Counted from the stretch's first letter, positions 45,065 to 54,882 are shown. The stretch is DNA of 64,000 bases from UMGS1696 sp963643035 (GCA_963643035.1 CAVIKO010000007.1:1-64000); one strand, 5' to 3'. Notes: generated by a model from the letters alone, not told the origin. Numbers and translations are program-made.

Positions 45065-45649
45065 ATGGCACTCGTACCAATGGTAGTTGAACAGACAAAT
45101 CGCGGAGAACGCTCCTACGATATTTTTTCGCGTCTTTTGAATGATCGTATCATCATACTTTCGGATGAGGTGAACGATGCGACCGCCTCTCTGGTGGTGG
45201 CGCAGCTTCTCTATCTCGAATCGCAGGATCCGGACAAGGATATCAATCTATACATCAACAGCCCCGGCGGATCTGTATCATCCGGTCTTGCCATTTATGA
45301 CACGATGAATTTTGTGAAATGCGATGTTTCCACAACCTGCATCGGCATGGCGGCGAGCATGGGCGCATTTCTGCTTTCCTCCGGCGCGAAGGGCAAACGG
45401 TTTGCACTCCCGAATGCAGAGATCATGATCCACCAGCCGCTTGGCGGAGCACAGGGACAGGCATCCGATGTGAAGATCCATGCAGAACACATTCTCCGGA
45501 CACGCGACCGTCTGAACAACATTTTGGCAGCAAACACGGGTAAATCCCTTGATGTAATTGCCGCCGACACCGAACGCGATAATTTCATGACTGCCGCGCA
45601 GGCTGCGGAATACGGACTCATCGACAGCGTTCTCACGCACCGGGCTTAA
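45065..45649 (+). CDS. clpP: ATP-dependent Clp protease proteolytic subunit
   Basis: 194 residues. Catalytic Ser in CIGMAASMGAFLL (about residue 98), His in EIMIHQPLGG (about 123), Asp in IAADTERDNFM; N-terminal LVPMVVEQTNRGERSYDIF is typical. It forms the two-ring peptidase chamber served by ClpX. AAGGAGG eight bases before ATG 45065 sets the start; a frame open upstream to 44804 is not coding. Confidence 0.97.
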   Translation: MALVPMVVEQTNRGERSYDIFSRLLNDRIIILSDEVNDATASLVVAQLLYLESQDPDKDINLYINSPGGSVSSGLAIYDTMNFVKCDVSTTCIGMAASMGAFLLSSGAKGKRFALPNAEIMIHQPLGGAQGQASDVKIHAEHILRTRDRLNNILAANTGKSLDVIAADTERDNFMTAAQAAEYGLIDSVLTHRA

Positions 45650-45699
45650 TCGGACACAGGAAACAGGGGATGCGGTAGGAGAACGATCACCTATAAACC

Positions 45700-45780
45700 A
45701 ATGAATCAATGGATTCATTGAATGCATCGTCAGATTCATTGAATGCATCGTTGGATTCATTCCGCACCGCAAAACTTTTA
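45700..45780 (+). repeat. 21-bp tandem repeat and dispersed motif between clpP and clpX
   Basis: GATTCATTGAATGCATCG recurs at 45712 and 45733 with a third start at 45754 (21-bp period). An inverted arm AATGAATC/GATTCATT surrounds the first copy. The block ends in GCAAAACTTTTAC, a motif also seen in reverse at 56132 and, slightly changed, at 37601 and 10180. Confidence 0.7.
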
Positions 45781-45986
45781 CAACGGAATTGGAATAGATT
45801 TTATTTTTATAACCTAAGGCTGGTTGAGAGTGTTTGTACGGCTCGTTTGCAGCGGTAAAATACCGCTATCGTTTGGGTTCGTCTGGCTTTGGATTTTGCC
45901 GCTTCTCTTTCCATTTCTCATTTTCCTCTTTCCCTCTTATTCTCCTTCCCCTTTCGCTATTTTTACAGAAAGGTTACTTTTACTTC

Positions 45987-47321
45987 ATGGCAAAAAACAA
46001 TACATCCGGTGGGCGTATGCAGATTCGGCACAGCTGTTCCTTTTGCGGAAGAGATGAGGAACAAGTCGAATTTCTGATTCCTTCACCGACAGGACTATAC
46101 ATTTGCGACAAGTGCATTGAGGCGTGCAACGACATCATTTTCGATCATATGAATGATGCAGAAAACGCTGCGCACGGTTCGGATTCCCTCGACGCGGAGA
46201 AGCTGCCTACTCCGCGCGAGATGAAAGCAACATTGGATCAGTACGTGATCGGGCAGGATGATGCAAAAATCGCACTGTCGGTAGCAGTATACAACCACTA
46301 TAAGCGACTGCTGCACAATGATCGACGTATGAAGCTCGAAAAGCTCCAAAAATCGAAAGCAATGAAAAAGACAGACGCGCCGCCAGCAGCGGAACCGGAG
46401 GAGGTCGAAATCCAGAAGAGCAACGTACTTCTGATCGGTCCGACCGGCGTTGGCAAAACATTCTTAGCACAGACTTTGGCAAAAACACTCGAGGTGCCGT
46501 TTGCCATCGCGGATGCCACAACCTTGACGGAAGCTGGCTATGTCGGCGAGGATGTGGAGAACATTCTGCTCCGACTGATTCAGGCGGCGGATTACGACGT
46601 CGAACTTGCGGAGCGCGGCATCATTTACATCGATGAAATCGACAAAATTTCCCGTCGGAGTGAAAATAGGTCAATCACCAGAGACGTATCCGGTGAGGGT
46701 GTGCAGCAAGCTCTGCTCAAGATTCTGGAAGGCACAACGGCTAACGTACCTCCACAGGGCGGACGCAAGCATCCGAATCAGGAATTCATTCAGATCCATA
46801 CGGAGAACATTCTCTTCATCTGCGGCGGTGCGTTCGACACCCTCGATCAGATCATCGCGGAACGGCAGGGGCAATCCTCCATGGGCTTCCTCGGCGATGT
46901 GAAAACGAAGGAGGATCGACAGAAGGAGAAACTGTTCCACGATGTCACCGCGCACGATATTGTCAAATTTGGGTTGATTCCGGAGCTTGTCGGTCGTCTC
47001 CCCGTGATTGTAGGACTGGAAAATCTCGACTGCGATGCGCTTGTGCGGATCCTAAAAGAGCCGAAAAACGCAATTACGAAGCAGTATCAGAAGCTGTTCG
47101 AAATGGACAATGTCGCACTTACTTTTACAGACGATGCTCTCCACGCAGTCGCAGAAAAAGCGATCGAACGGAACACAGGCGCGCGTGGTCTCCGCTCGAT
47201 ATTGGAGGAAGTCATGACGCAGATCATGTTCGACATTCCCTCCCGCGACGATATTGCCGCTGTCACGATCACCAGAGACTGCATTACAAACGGTGCAGAA
47301 CCGGAAATCACGTTGCAATAA
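45987..47321 (+). CDS. clpX: Clp protease ATP-binding subunit ClpX
   Basis: 444 residues. N-terminal zinc-binding domain with four Cys (CSFCGRDEEQ, YICDKCIEAC), Walker A GPTGVGKTFLA near residue 150, Walker B IIYIDEIDKISRR, sensor and pore segments, and the IGF-type loop region that docks on ClpP. It unfolds tagged proteins for ClpP. The start at 45987 has AAAGG only at 14 bases, so translation may be moderate. The preceding 337 bases hold tandem repeats. Confidence 0.96.
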   Translation: MAKNNTSGGRMQIRHSCSFCGRDEEQVEFLIPSPTGLYICDKCIEACNDIIFDHMNDAENAAHGSDSLDAEKLPTPREMKATLDQYVIGQDDAKIALSVAVYNHYKRLLHNDRRMKLEKLQKSKAMKKTDAPPAAEPEEVEIQKSNVLLIGPTGVGKTFLAQTLAKTLEVPFAIADATTLTEAGYVGEDVENILLRLIQAADYDVELAERGIIYIDEIDKISRRSENRSITRDVSGEGVQQALLKILEGTTANVPPQGGRKHPNQEFIQIHTENILFICGGAFDTLDQIIAERQGQSSMGFLGDVKTKEDRQKEKLFHDVTAHDIVKFGLIPELVGRLPVIVGLENLDCDALVRILKEPKNAITKQYQKLFEMDNVALTFTDDALHAVAEKAIERNTGARGLRSILEEVMTQIMFDIPSRDDIAAVTITRDCITNGAEPEITLQ

Positions 47322-47372
47322 TCGGCATTTCGCACAATTGTTTCCGCATTTTTTGTATCTTTTATCCAATCA

Positions 47373-47424
47373 AAAACCGGAGGATTTCCACTGTGAGATA
47401 TACCCACAGGGATCCTCCGGTTTT
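47373..47424. terminator. Intrinsic terminator after clpX
   Basis: A perfect 13-bp stem (47373-47385 with 47412-47424), inner CTGTG/CACAG pairing, A-run and T-run on the sides. It can also serve the minus-strand gene at 47493. Confidence 0.88.
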
Positions 47425-47492
47425 CTTTTAGGTTCGATAGGACGCAGATGTATATTTTTCTGCGTTTTCCACTCCCATTTTCTTTTGCACGC

Positions 47493-47726
47493 TTAGTCGA
47501 ACCACCACACCGTGTTCTTCATCAGAACCGTGATGATGTCGATCAGCCACATAAACGGCACACCGATAATGAGTACCAGCACCGCCACGATCACGCCGCC
47601 GAGATTGTTTTTGTTCAAGCTTTTGCATATGCGGTAAATCCACCACACAATGTCCACGCCGGGCAGAGCAAGCACCAGTTTCATAATCTGCGGTAAGGCG
47701 TCTATGGAATCGATCAAGGTTTTCAT
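47493..47726 (-). CDS. Small membrane protein
   Basis: 77 residues with an amphipathic first half (LPQIMKLVLALPGVDIVWWI) and one strong membrane span (GGVIVAVLVLIIGVPFMWLI). AGGAGG eight bases before ATG 47726 makes it a credible gene. The composition resembles small phage-shock or YqaE-like envelope proteins, but no family is recognised. Confidence 0.65.
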   Translation of the reverse strand: MKTLIDSIDALPQIMKLVLALPGVDIVWWIYRICKSLNKNNLGGVIVAVLVLIIGVPFMWLIDIITVLMKNTVWWFD

Positions 47727-47857
47727 GTGTATTCCCTCCTATTTTTTCTTCCGTATGCTACGGAGTTACTTTTATGCAATGATAGTATACCACATAACGC
47801 GCGCAAAATCCATGTAGAAATGCAAAGAGTTTTCTTAAAATTCGATGAAGAAACCTG

Positions 47858-49612
47858 TCATTTTCCTAAATTCGGCACATCCAATATATCAAATGCCCCC
47901 GACAGCGCGTCCTCTTTTGTGGCACAGGATTCCGTATACTGTCCGCGGAATATCGCTTTCCACTGTCCCTTTTTGAATTTATCCGGGTACAGCGTGATGA
48001 TTTCCCCGTGGTATTTTACATATTCGTTTCCGTTTCTGCTCTTCTTACGCGGCAGTGCAAGGAACGTCTCCCGTCTTGCCTGCCGGTTTTTGAATGCATT
48101 TTCCCGCAGTCGCGCCGCCTCCGGATCCCCCTCCATACGTCCGGCACATACGCAGCCTGCACCGATTGTACGTGGATATTCCGGGTGACGCATGACATGC
48201 ACATAGCGGATGATCTGCTTGCCGCACATGCGGCAGGTGCCGACCAGCGCGCCGAGATCTATCACCCCCTCGCATGTCCATCCCTCGTGCGGCACGTCAT
48301 TCCTCTTCCATAAATTGGTCTCGCCGGGTTCCGCAGGCGCGCGATTCCATTCCGCATTCCGGTATCGCATCGGCATTTCCAATTTGGTGGTTTCTTCCCT
48401 CTGCAGCTGCTCTTCACGCGCTGCACGCTTCCGCTCACCCTCCGTTGGCTTGCTCTCTCCTCCGAATGCATCTGCGTTTTGTTGTTCCGCACGATCCTCT
48501 CCGTTTTGCGGTACGTTCTCGTTCTTTCCCGGATCCGCAAAAGCCATCTGCACATCGTCTGTCACCGTCGTTTCCACATCGGATTCATTTCCATTTTCTT
48601 CCTTTTCAGCCGTATCGGCTTCACATCTGCCCATACATTCTTCGGGCAGGAGCATATCCGTTTCTGCCAAATCAAGCGTACACGTTCCTGACACTTCCGC
48701 GGTATTTTCTGTATCCTCCTCTCCATTTTCCATGCCGCCCTGTGTCTTTTCCGTCATTTCACGAATTTCTGTTTCCGCAACGTTTGGCTGGGTAAGGGAT
48801 TGTACAGATGCGTTTTCTGCTTCCCTCGCCATCCGAAGGGCTTCTTCCCGCATGGCGTCCAACGCGTTCCATGCACCAAAATTGTAATCCATACTCACGG
48901 GCCGAGCCGCGCCATTTTCAAATAAGATCTCATACACACGCCGCTGCGGATCCATTCCCGTTATGGTCCCTCGTCCGAAAACCGCATGCTGTACCACATC
49001 GCCGATCTTGCGAACTTCGTCGTCTGTTCTTTCATCTTCTTCCTTTTTCTCATCTCCGGGATACAGTTCCTTCGGTACGACGCCAATGCGGGTGTAATTT
49101 TCCTCTCCCATTTCAAAGAGGAATCTGGACGGACGTTTCACCGCAGATTTTCCCTGACCGATCGACGTCCCCTCAGATTCTGTCATATACAACCGCTGCA
49201 TCGCGCGGGTCAATGCCACAAAACACAGCCGCCGTTCCTCCTCGAGTCCCGCTTCTTTTCGCTCTTCCAGCGTCCGTGCCGATGGAAACACCCCTTCTGA
49301 CATGCCGCAAACGAAGCAAACGGGAAATTCAAGTCCCTTTGCGGCGTGGATGGTCATCAACCGCACCGCGTCCGATTCCTCCTCCCGTTCTGCAGATTCC
49401 ACGGCGATTTGTTGTAAATAGAGATCCAGCGGATACGTCTCCCCCCAATCCCGCTCTCGCGCAACCGTCATCCGCTTCAATTCCGACAGGTTGTCAAGGC
49501 GCTCCATGCTGCCGTTTTCCCGAATGTACTGCTCATATCCCGTTTTGGTCAGCACCTCATCGAGAATCGCAGACGGCGTCATGTCCGTTTTACGAACGCG
49601 CAGATCCTCTAT
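47858..49612 (-). pseudogene. UvrD/PcrA-type helicase, C-terminal part, with Cys-rich tail domain
   Basis: Frame-shifted continuation of the gene at 49609-50994. It begins EDLRVRKTDMTPSAILDEV and holds superfamily 1 helicase motifs V and VI: AVRLMTIHAAKGLEFPVCF and RRLCFVALTRAMQRLYM. A long acidic, low-complexity linker (about 200 residues rich in Glu and Thr) follows. The last 120 residues form a separate domain, with TCRMCGKQIIRYVHVM, GAGCVCAGRME and a final WKAIFRGQYTESCATKED; the CxxC and CxC pattern suggests zinc binding. PcrA proteins usually end near the linker, so this tail is unusual. Restoring one base makes a single protein of about 1045 residues. Confidence 0.8.
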
Positions 49613-50994
49613 GATTCAATCAGCGGCTGGATTCTTGCTTTGTGAAACTGCTCCGAATAAAGCTTTAACGTTTCCCATAGGGACGTCCCCTGATTTGCTG
49701 CGAGCAGTTTCAGATTTTGCATCTTTGCGCGCCCGAATTGCCGTTTCGGCACGTTAATCACACGCTCCAATGCCAAATCATCGTCTCCGCTCACCAGCGA
49801 CAAATACGCAATCGCGTCCCGGATTTCCATCCGATCGTAGAATCGCGTGCTGCCGTATAGGGTGTACGGGATATTCGCCTGCATCAGTGCCTGCTCCACA
49901 AATCGGGACACAAAACCCGCTCGGTACAGAATCGCCATATCCTTGTACGCTATGTTTTCCTTGTGCAATTTCAAAATCTCTCCGCTTAAAAACGCACCTT
50001 CCTCCCGTTCGCTTTTCGCATGACAATGAATCACAGCTTCTCCATTTGGATCCGTTGTGTACAGCGACTTCTTGATCCGATTCCGGTTGTGATCGATCAG
50101 GGTGTTCGCAACGCGAAGAATGTTCGCTGTGGAACGATAATTGCGATTGAGAAATATCGTTTGTGCACCGGGAAATTGTTCGTCAAATTTAACAAGCAGC
50201 GACACATCTGCACCACGCCATTCGTATATATTCTGATCCGGGTCTCCCACTACGAACAGATTGTGGTGCACCGCTGATAGGATCCGGAGCAATCGAAGTT
50301 CTCGGCGGGATGAATCCTGAAACTCATCGACCTCAATATAATACAGCCTCTGTGCCCATTTGTCCCGCGTTTCCGGATAGCGGTCAAACAGAGCGAATGT
50401 GAATGCGATCAAATCGTCAAAATCCAGTCCGAAGACCTTCTTTTGACGCGCCAGATACCGCCGAATCACCTCCTGCTCTGTCCCATCCCCTTGGATCTGG
50501 ATCGACTGCAAGTCCCCTTGCAGCAACGGCTGCACATACTTTTCATCTGCCTTTAATTTATGTACCTTATCTAATATTTTTTCAAAGGTTGCACGATCCA
50601 ACTTGATTTCGAGTTCTCCATAGATTTCCTCCAGGATTTTCTTCTGATCTCCCTCATCCAAGATACCGAATGCCTGCGGATAGAAGAGCCTATGGATGTC
50701 CTCTCGCAGCACACGTACACAAAATCCGTGATACGTCGTAATCAGACTGTTGTCGCATCCCTCTCCCACCAGCGCACGGACACGCCGTTTCATCTCACCG
50801 GCAGCTTTGGCAGTAAACGTAACGCACAAAATATTTCCCGGATGGATCCCGGCGGCGTTCACGAGATAGGCATAGCGATGTGTCAGCGTTTTTGTTTTGC
50901 CGGAACCGGCGCCCGCTATGATCCGGACATACCCCTCTGTCGCCGTGATTGCCTCAATCTGCTGCGTATTCAGGTTCTTGAATATATTCTGCAT
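49609..50994 (-). pseudogene. pcrA: UvrD/PcrA-type DNA helicase, N-terminal part (frameshifted)
   Basis: 461 codons ending at a TAG (49609-49611). Motifs Q (LNTQQIEAITATEG), I (AGAGSGKTKTLTHR), Ia (CVTFTAKAAGEMKRR), II (YIEVDEFQDSS, where DEFQD replaces the usual DEYQD), III (VVGDPDQNIYEWRGA) and IV (NYRSTANILRVAN) are all intact. The stop falls at TCATAG, where insertion of one A would give SIEDLRVRK and join the C-terminal half. The helicase unwinds DNA in repair and replication and removes RecA. PcrA is often essential in Gram-positives, so an assembly error is as likely as a true mutation. ATG 50994 has AAGGA eight bases upstream. Confidence 0.85.
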
Positions 50995-51056
50995 AACGCA
51001 CATCCTTCTCCGCCTGTCATTGTAGACGTCACATCCCCGTTTGTTCGTCTGTCGGC

Positions 51057-51293
51057 CTACTCTTCTCTATTTCTATACGAATTCACCCATTCGTCCGTCG
51101 TCTTATGCAATGCGCGCTGATTTTCCGGGTCCCAATAACCACCGGCAATGAACTTATCCCACGCCAGAGTCACAATCTGGATCGTTTTGCGAAATTCCAC
51201 ATGCCGATCCCAACGCACCATGCATTCCTCATCGAGTATTTTTCCGAGAACCAGCTGTATTTTTCCTGCATCCACCGCGTTTTTCCGGCTCAC
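51057..51293 (-). CDS. Hypothetical protein, 78 aa
   Basis: Charged, soluble protein ending WDRHVEFRKTIQIVTLAWDK and YWDPENQRALHKTTDEWV. The start is probably GTG 51293; the ribosome site is poor. A clear minus-strand promoter lies about 110 bases upstream (51400-51428). Its stop is 63 bases before the helicase start, so it may lead that transcript. No family recognised. Confidence 0.5.
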   Translation of the reverse strand: MSRKNAVDAGKIQLVLGKILDEECMVRWDRHVEFRKTIQIVTLAWDKFIAGGYWDPENQRALHKTTDEWVNSYRNREE

Positions 51294-51399
51294 CGCATCG
51301 ATTGTCCCCGAAAGACAGGCAAAATACAGCTTTTACCGGCAACATAGGCGAATTTTTTCACAATCTTCTGACCGGGCATCGAGAAGTATATCCGTCTAT

Positions 51400-51428
51400 A
51401 GTATACCATATTTTCCCGCGTTTCACAA
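51400..51428 (-). promoter_or_regulatory. Promoter upstream of the 78-aa gene and helicase
   Basis: Minus strand: TTGTGA (51423-51428), 17-bp spacer, TATACT (51400-51405) within GGTATACTATAG, the same extended box as at 2528, 59322 and 60906. Confidence 0.75.
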
Positions 51429-51599
51429 GAGCTTTTTATGGATTTGGTTATTGTACGCGCATATTTATGCAGTGCAATTTCGCTGTCGCTCGGACCATAC
51501 CGTTTTTTTGTCGCTCTTTTCGGGAAACAACAAAAATTCCCCGCGGATACGGCGTTTTTCCCGCCGCACCCATCGGGGAATTTTCAGCATATCAGGACA

Positions 51600-53531
51600 T
51601 CATTCCACGTCGTCTGTCTTACGTTCGCCGTAATAGTTGAGAAGGAAATGATCCAGTCGTCCGGCACCGGAAGCGTTCGGCTGCCATGGCGTGAACCACG
51701 GATCGACAGAGGAATACCGCTCAGACACCATAAACTCAGGTGTTACATTATAGCGCAGAATCCCGCTTGCGTATTTATCCGCTTTCTCCATTTCGCCGCG
51801 CTCCATCCACGCATGGATCCAGCAGACTTCCGGAACACCTGTATAGTATATATGTCCATACATACCATCCGCGCCGCAGGCGTCGTTGGTCATAATACCG
51901 GCAAGTCCATGTTCGTCATCGAGGAATCCGGTTTCGCGATAGAAATTCTCCATCTGCTCAAACAGTTCGGAATGTGGATCCATGATGTCCAGAATCAACA
52001 GATATGGTGCTCCGTCCGTGTAGAAGCAGTGGTTGTAGCTGTCCTCAAACGGAACGCCGAGAATATGCGGCATATTGTAGGAATGCTCACCGTGATGCTC
52101 CTTAGCGAACTTGTCCTGAACATCCATCAGAATGTTGTGGTATTCCGTGTGGATTTCGCGGATTTTCTTTGCGTCCGGCGCGTCAAACTGCTCGTAACAC
52201 TTTGCCATAATCCCGATACCATACGCGTTCACGGCATCGGTATACGTCCAATGCTGACCGATCTCGCCCCAGTCGGATGCCTGTCCGGACGAAAACAGTC
52301 CCTTGACCTCCTTCTCCGTAGCCAGCGACCGGCGGTATTGGATATAATCTAACGCAAGGTTCATTTTGTCGTGGAATTCGGCAAACAGCTTGGGATCGTT
52401 CACACACATGAGGTGATAGGACAAGCCTGCGAGGCATGCGCCATTTGTATTGTCCCACCGGACATACGGATTGTCGAGCCGCCCTTTATCGTCGCCGTCC
52501 TGTTTCTGCCATAACTTGAAGAACATCCGATACGCATCGGTGACATACGCGGACAATCCTACACGATCGAGGAGGGTCAGGAAATGAACCGCCTCCCAGA
52601 TCCAGATGAATCTGCCGACATCGCCCTGTCTTGCAAAAATCATATCGGGATCGACGGAATTTTCGTACCGCTGCAGCATCTGGAGCATGACGGTGATATT
52701 CTGCCGGAACATGTTTTCAGTCAGCTTGCCCTCCGCGTTCGGGAGTACGCGCACCTGGCTCTGTACATGCAGCCAGAACTCGGTCATTTCGCAGAGTGCA
52801 TCCGTATAGGACTTTGCGCCTTCCGTAGAATCCTTGCGCAGGACGAAGCGGATGGTCACGGATTCTCCGGCAGCGATAGTATAGTCGTAACGGTAGTAAT
52901 CGTGCGCCTTGAAGCGATTCTTCTGCTCATCGCGGGAAATCCACTTGACACTCCCCACCTCGTCGTAGGACAGGATCCGAATCTCGCCGTACCCATTCTG
53001 ATCGCGCGCAGTCAGCGGATCGGCTGCAGTGGGCGCGAACGGATTGAGCCAGCAGAGGTACCACTGCCGCACATTGCAATCGTAGGGCTCATATCCAGTG
53101 TCGTGGAGTCCGGTGAGATAATGATCCGTAGCTGACCAGCGCGGCAGAATACCGACCGTGCCGCTTGCAGTTTCGTTATGCGGATTGGTGATCTTCACCT
53201 CGCAATACGATGCGGGTTTCCGATTGGTATCGCAGAACGCCGTCATCTGGATCTTACAGCCGTTGTCGGGATCGACGTTATATAAAGTATAAATGGGAAG
53301 ACCGTCTTCCGGTTTTTTCCATTCGGTCAGTTCCATATCGGCATCTCCCGGTTCCTTTCCGAAGAGCAGGTGCGCGCCAAATCCGGGTAAGTTGTAATGC
53401 CAGCCGTTATAACGCAGATCAAGATCGACGATTTTCATATCCGGCTGCACCATGATAAGCCGCTCGGAACCATACGGATGGAGATACACTCTGGAGGTTT
53501 TCGGTCTCTGCCAAGTTTCAATTTGCTTCAT
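51600..53531 (-). CDS. Six-hairpin glycosidase-like protein (GH94/GH-L clan type), function unknown
   Basis: 643 residues without signal peptide. An N-terminal beta-sandwich (about 1-260; YNGWHYNLPGFGAHLLFGKE) is followed by an (alpha/alpha)6-barrel with MIFARQGDVGRFIWIWEAVH, WDNTNGACLAGLSYHLM, DWGEIGQHWTYTDAVNAYG and a C-terminal WFTPWQPNASGAGRLDHFLL. The layout recalls cellobiose-phosphorylase-like and GH15/63/78-like enzymes, with acidic residues in WEAVHF and SDWGEIG as candidates for catalysis. No named family is certain. ATG 53531 has AAGGA eight bases upstream; the longer frame to 53657 covers the promoter. Monocistronic with a consensus-like promoter. Confidence 0.6.
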   Translation of the reverse strand: MKQIETWQRPKTSRVYLHPYGSERLIMVQPDMKIVDLDLRYNGWHYNLPGFGAHLLFGKEPGDADMELTEWKKPEDGLPIYTLYNVDPDNGCKIQMTAFCDTNRKPASYCEVKITNPHNETASGTVGILPRWSATDHYLTGLHDTGYEPYDCNVRQWYLCWLNPFAPTAADPLTARDQNGYGEIRILSYDEVGSVKWISRDEQKNRFKAHDYYRYDYTIAAGESVTIRFVLRKDSTEGAKSYTDALCEMTEFWLHVQSQVRVLPNAEGKLTENMFRQNITVMLQMLQRYENSVDPDMIFARQGDVGRFIWIWEAVHFLTLLDRVGLSAYVTDAYRMFFKLWQKQDGDDKGRLDNPYVRWDNTNGACLAGLSYHLMCVNDPKLFAEFHDKMNLALDYIQYRRSLATEKEVKGLFSSGQASDWGEIGQHWTYTDAVNAYGIGIMAKCYEQFDAPDAKKIREIHTEYHNILMDVQDKFAKEHHGEHSYNMPHILGVPFEDSYNHCFYTDGAPYLLILDIMDPHSELFEQMENFYRETGFLDDEHGLAGIMTNDACGADGMYGHIYYTGVPEVCWIHAWMERGEMEKADKYASGILRYNVTPEFMVSERYSSVDPWFTPWQPNASGAGRLDHFLLNYYGERKTDDVE

Positions 53532-53655
53532 ATAAAAAATCCTTTCTTGGGGAACATGGGGAACGTCGGTGGGCGAAGAGAGACAGTCGTGTTGCATCCA
53601 ATCAAGCACTTCCATTCCTGCCGCCACACTCAAAACAGATATTTTGTTCTTGCTC

Positions 53656-53684
53656 ATTATAGCATATCATGAAGATGTTTTCAA
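53656..53684 (-). promoter_or_regulatory. Promoter of the six-hairpin glycosidase-like gene
   Basis: Minus strand: TTGAAA (53679-53684), 17-bp spacer, extended -10 TGCTATAAT (TATAAT 53656-53661), 125 bases before the start codon. Confidence 0.87.
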
Positions 53685-53900
53685 GCATTTTGCGTGAAAA
53701 AACCGCTCCGTTACCGAAATTGTGGTACAGAGCGGTTTGATCTTTGTATTGGCTCATACAATGGCACGAAATTCTCCCTTCTCACGCGGCTTTACCAGTT
53801 TCTGACACATAGCCGCAGATTGCATGAGTTTCTGCCTCCATTGGACCATTATGGTCTCATAACGATACTGCGCCGCGGCGCGTTGTGAGAACCGTTTCGT

Positions 53901-54767
53901 TTAATGCTTTTTGGATACAGCAAAGCCTGCTGCAGAAATAATTGCCGCTGCGGCTGCGATCACACCTGCATCAAAGGTTTTCGGAGCAACTACGGTTTCA
54001 GTTGCCGCGGTCGTTTCAGCCGCTGCCGCTGCAGCCGCTTCTGCCGCCGCCTTTTCCGCCGCTTCCTTTTCCGCCGCAATCAGGCTCGCTACCGTCACAT
54101 CGGAAAGCTCGCACTGTCCATATACAGTGCAGTCGCTGGAGGCAGCGTCAACGGAGTCTGACCAGCCCAGGCACACATTGCGTTCGCCGTTGCCTTCTGC
54201 GTCATCGTTGTACTGGAAATCAATACCAAGGTAGTTGCCGTCTACAACCTCACTGACGTCATACGCCACCTCAAAAATGAGAGTGCTGCCGTCCTGAGAG
54301 AAGCCGTACTCGATTTCATTACCATTCGGGGTACCATCGGCGAACCATCTCAGCTGCACTTTGGATGCGCTGGAATCCTCAGCTTCGTTGTCCAGCTGTA
54401 CGAAAAGTTCGATGGAGTCACGGAGCCAGTCGCTGTCGCCGACCAGGCTGATCTTGTCATCTTCCACTACGAACAGAACGTAGAGCGTGTCTGCACCGTT
54501 CCACAGAACCTTGCAGTTCAGCGTCGCGTAATCCTCACCGGCGACCTTGCTGCTGTCGCCAAACCATGCGGACGCGTTTTCCTTAACAGTATCTACCGAG
54601 ATCACGGGTGCGTATGCCCATGCGTCATCGATTTTACCGTCGATGGCAATGTCCGCGATGTATGCCGTACAGGTTTTTCTGCCGGATACCGCCGGAGCCG
54701 CTGTAATGGATACTGCCATGCAAACCACTAACAGAAGCGCAAGAGACGCAAGAATTGTCTTCTTCAT
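53901..54767 (-). CDS. Secreted CBM9-like (DOMON-type) surface protein with C-terminal anchor
   Basis: 288 residues. A signal peptide (KKTILASLALLLVVCMAVSI, cut near TAAPA) is followed by a CBM9/DOMON-like sandwich (DIAIDGKIDDAWAYAPVISV, TLYVLFVVEDDKISLVGDSD, DSIELFVQLDNEAEDS, LGIDFQYNDDAEGNGERN), an Ala/Glu-rich helical stalk and a tail PKTFDAGVIAAAAAIISAAG closing in AVSKKH. The tail has the plan of a cell-surface sorting signal: short PKT motif, hydrophobic span, positive end; but LPxTG itself is missing. It probably displays a carbohydrate- or heme-binding module on the cell surface. AAGGAG precedes ATG, and the promoter is perfect consensus, suggesting high expression. Confidence 0.78.
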   Translation of the reverse strand: MKKTILASLALLLVVCMAVSITAAPAVSGRKTCTAYIADIAIDGKIDDAWAYAPVISVDTVKENASAWFGDSSKVAGEDYATLNCKVLWNGADTLYVLFVVEDDKISLVGDSDWLRDSIELFVQLDNEAEDSSASKVQLRWFADGTPNGNEIEYGFSQDGSTLIFEVAYDVSEVVDGNYLGIDFQYNDDAEGNGERNVCLGWSDSVDAASSDCTVYGQCELSDVTVASLIAAEKEAAEKAAAEAAAAAAAETTAATETVVAPKTFDAGVIAAAAAIISAAGFAVSKKH

Positions 54768-54853
54768 ACTTTTTCTCCTTTACCGAATGAAATTGTCTTA
54801 TGTTTGAGGATTCCGTAGCACTTAAGAAATTATTTCGGAATGCCTACGGATCT

Positions 54854-54882
54854 ATTATATCATTGAAAACAGTTTTTGTCAA
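54854..54882 (-). promoter_or_regulatory. Perfect-consensus promoter of the CBM9-like gene
   Basis: Minus strand: TTGACA (54877-54882), 17-bp spacer, TATAAT (54854-54859). This is the only full consensus promoter noticed in the window. The stretch from 54883 to 55045 has no gene. Confidence 0.92.

Noticed and set aside
45834..45986. N-terminal extension of ClpX
   Set aside because: ClpX begins just before its zinc domain; the extra codons lie in a repeat-bearing leader.
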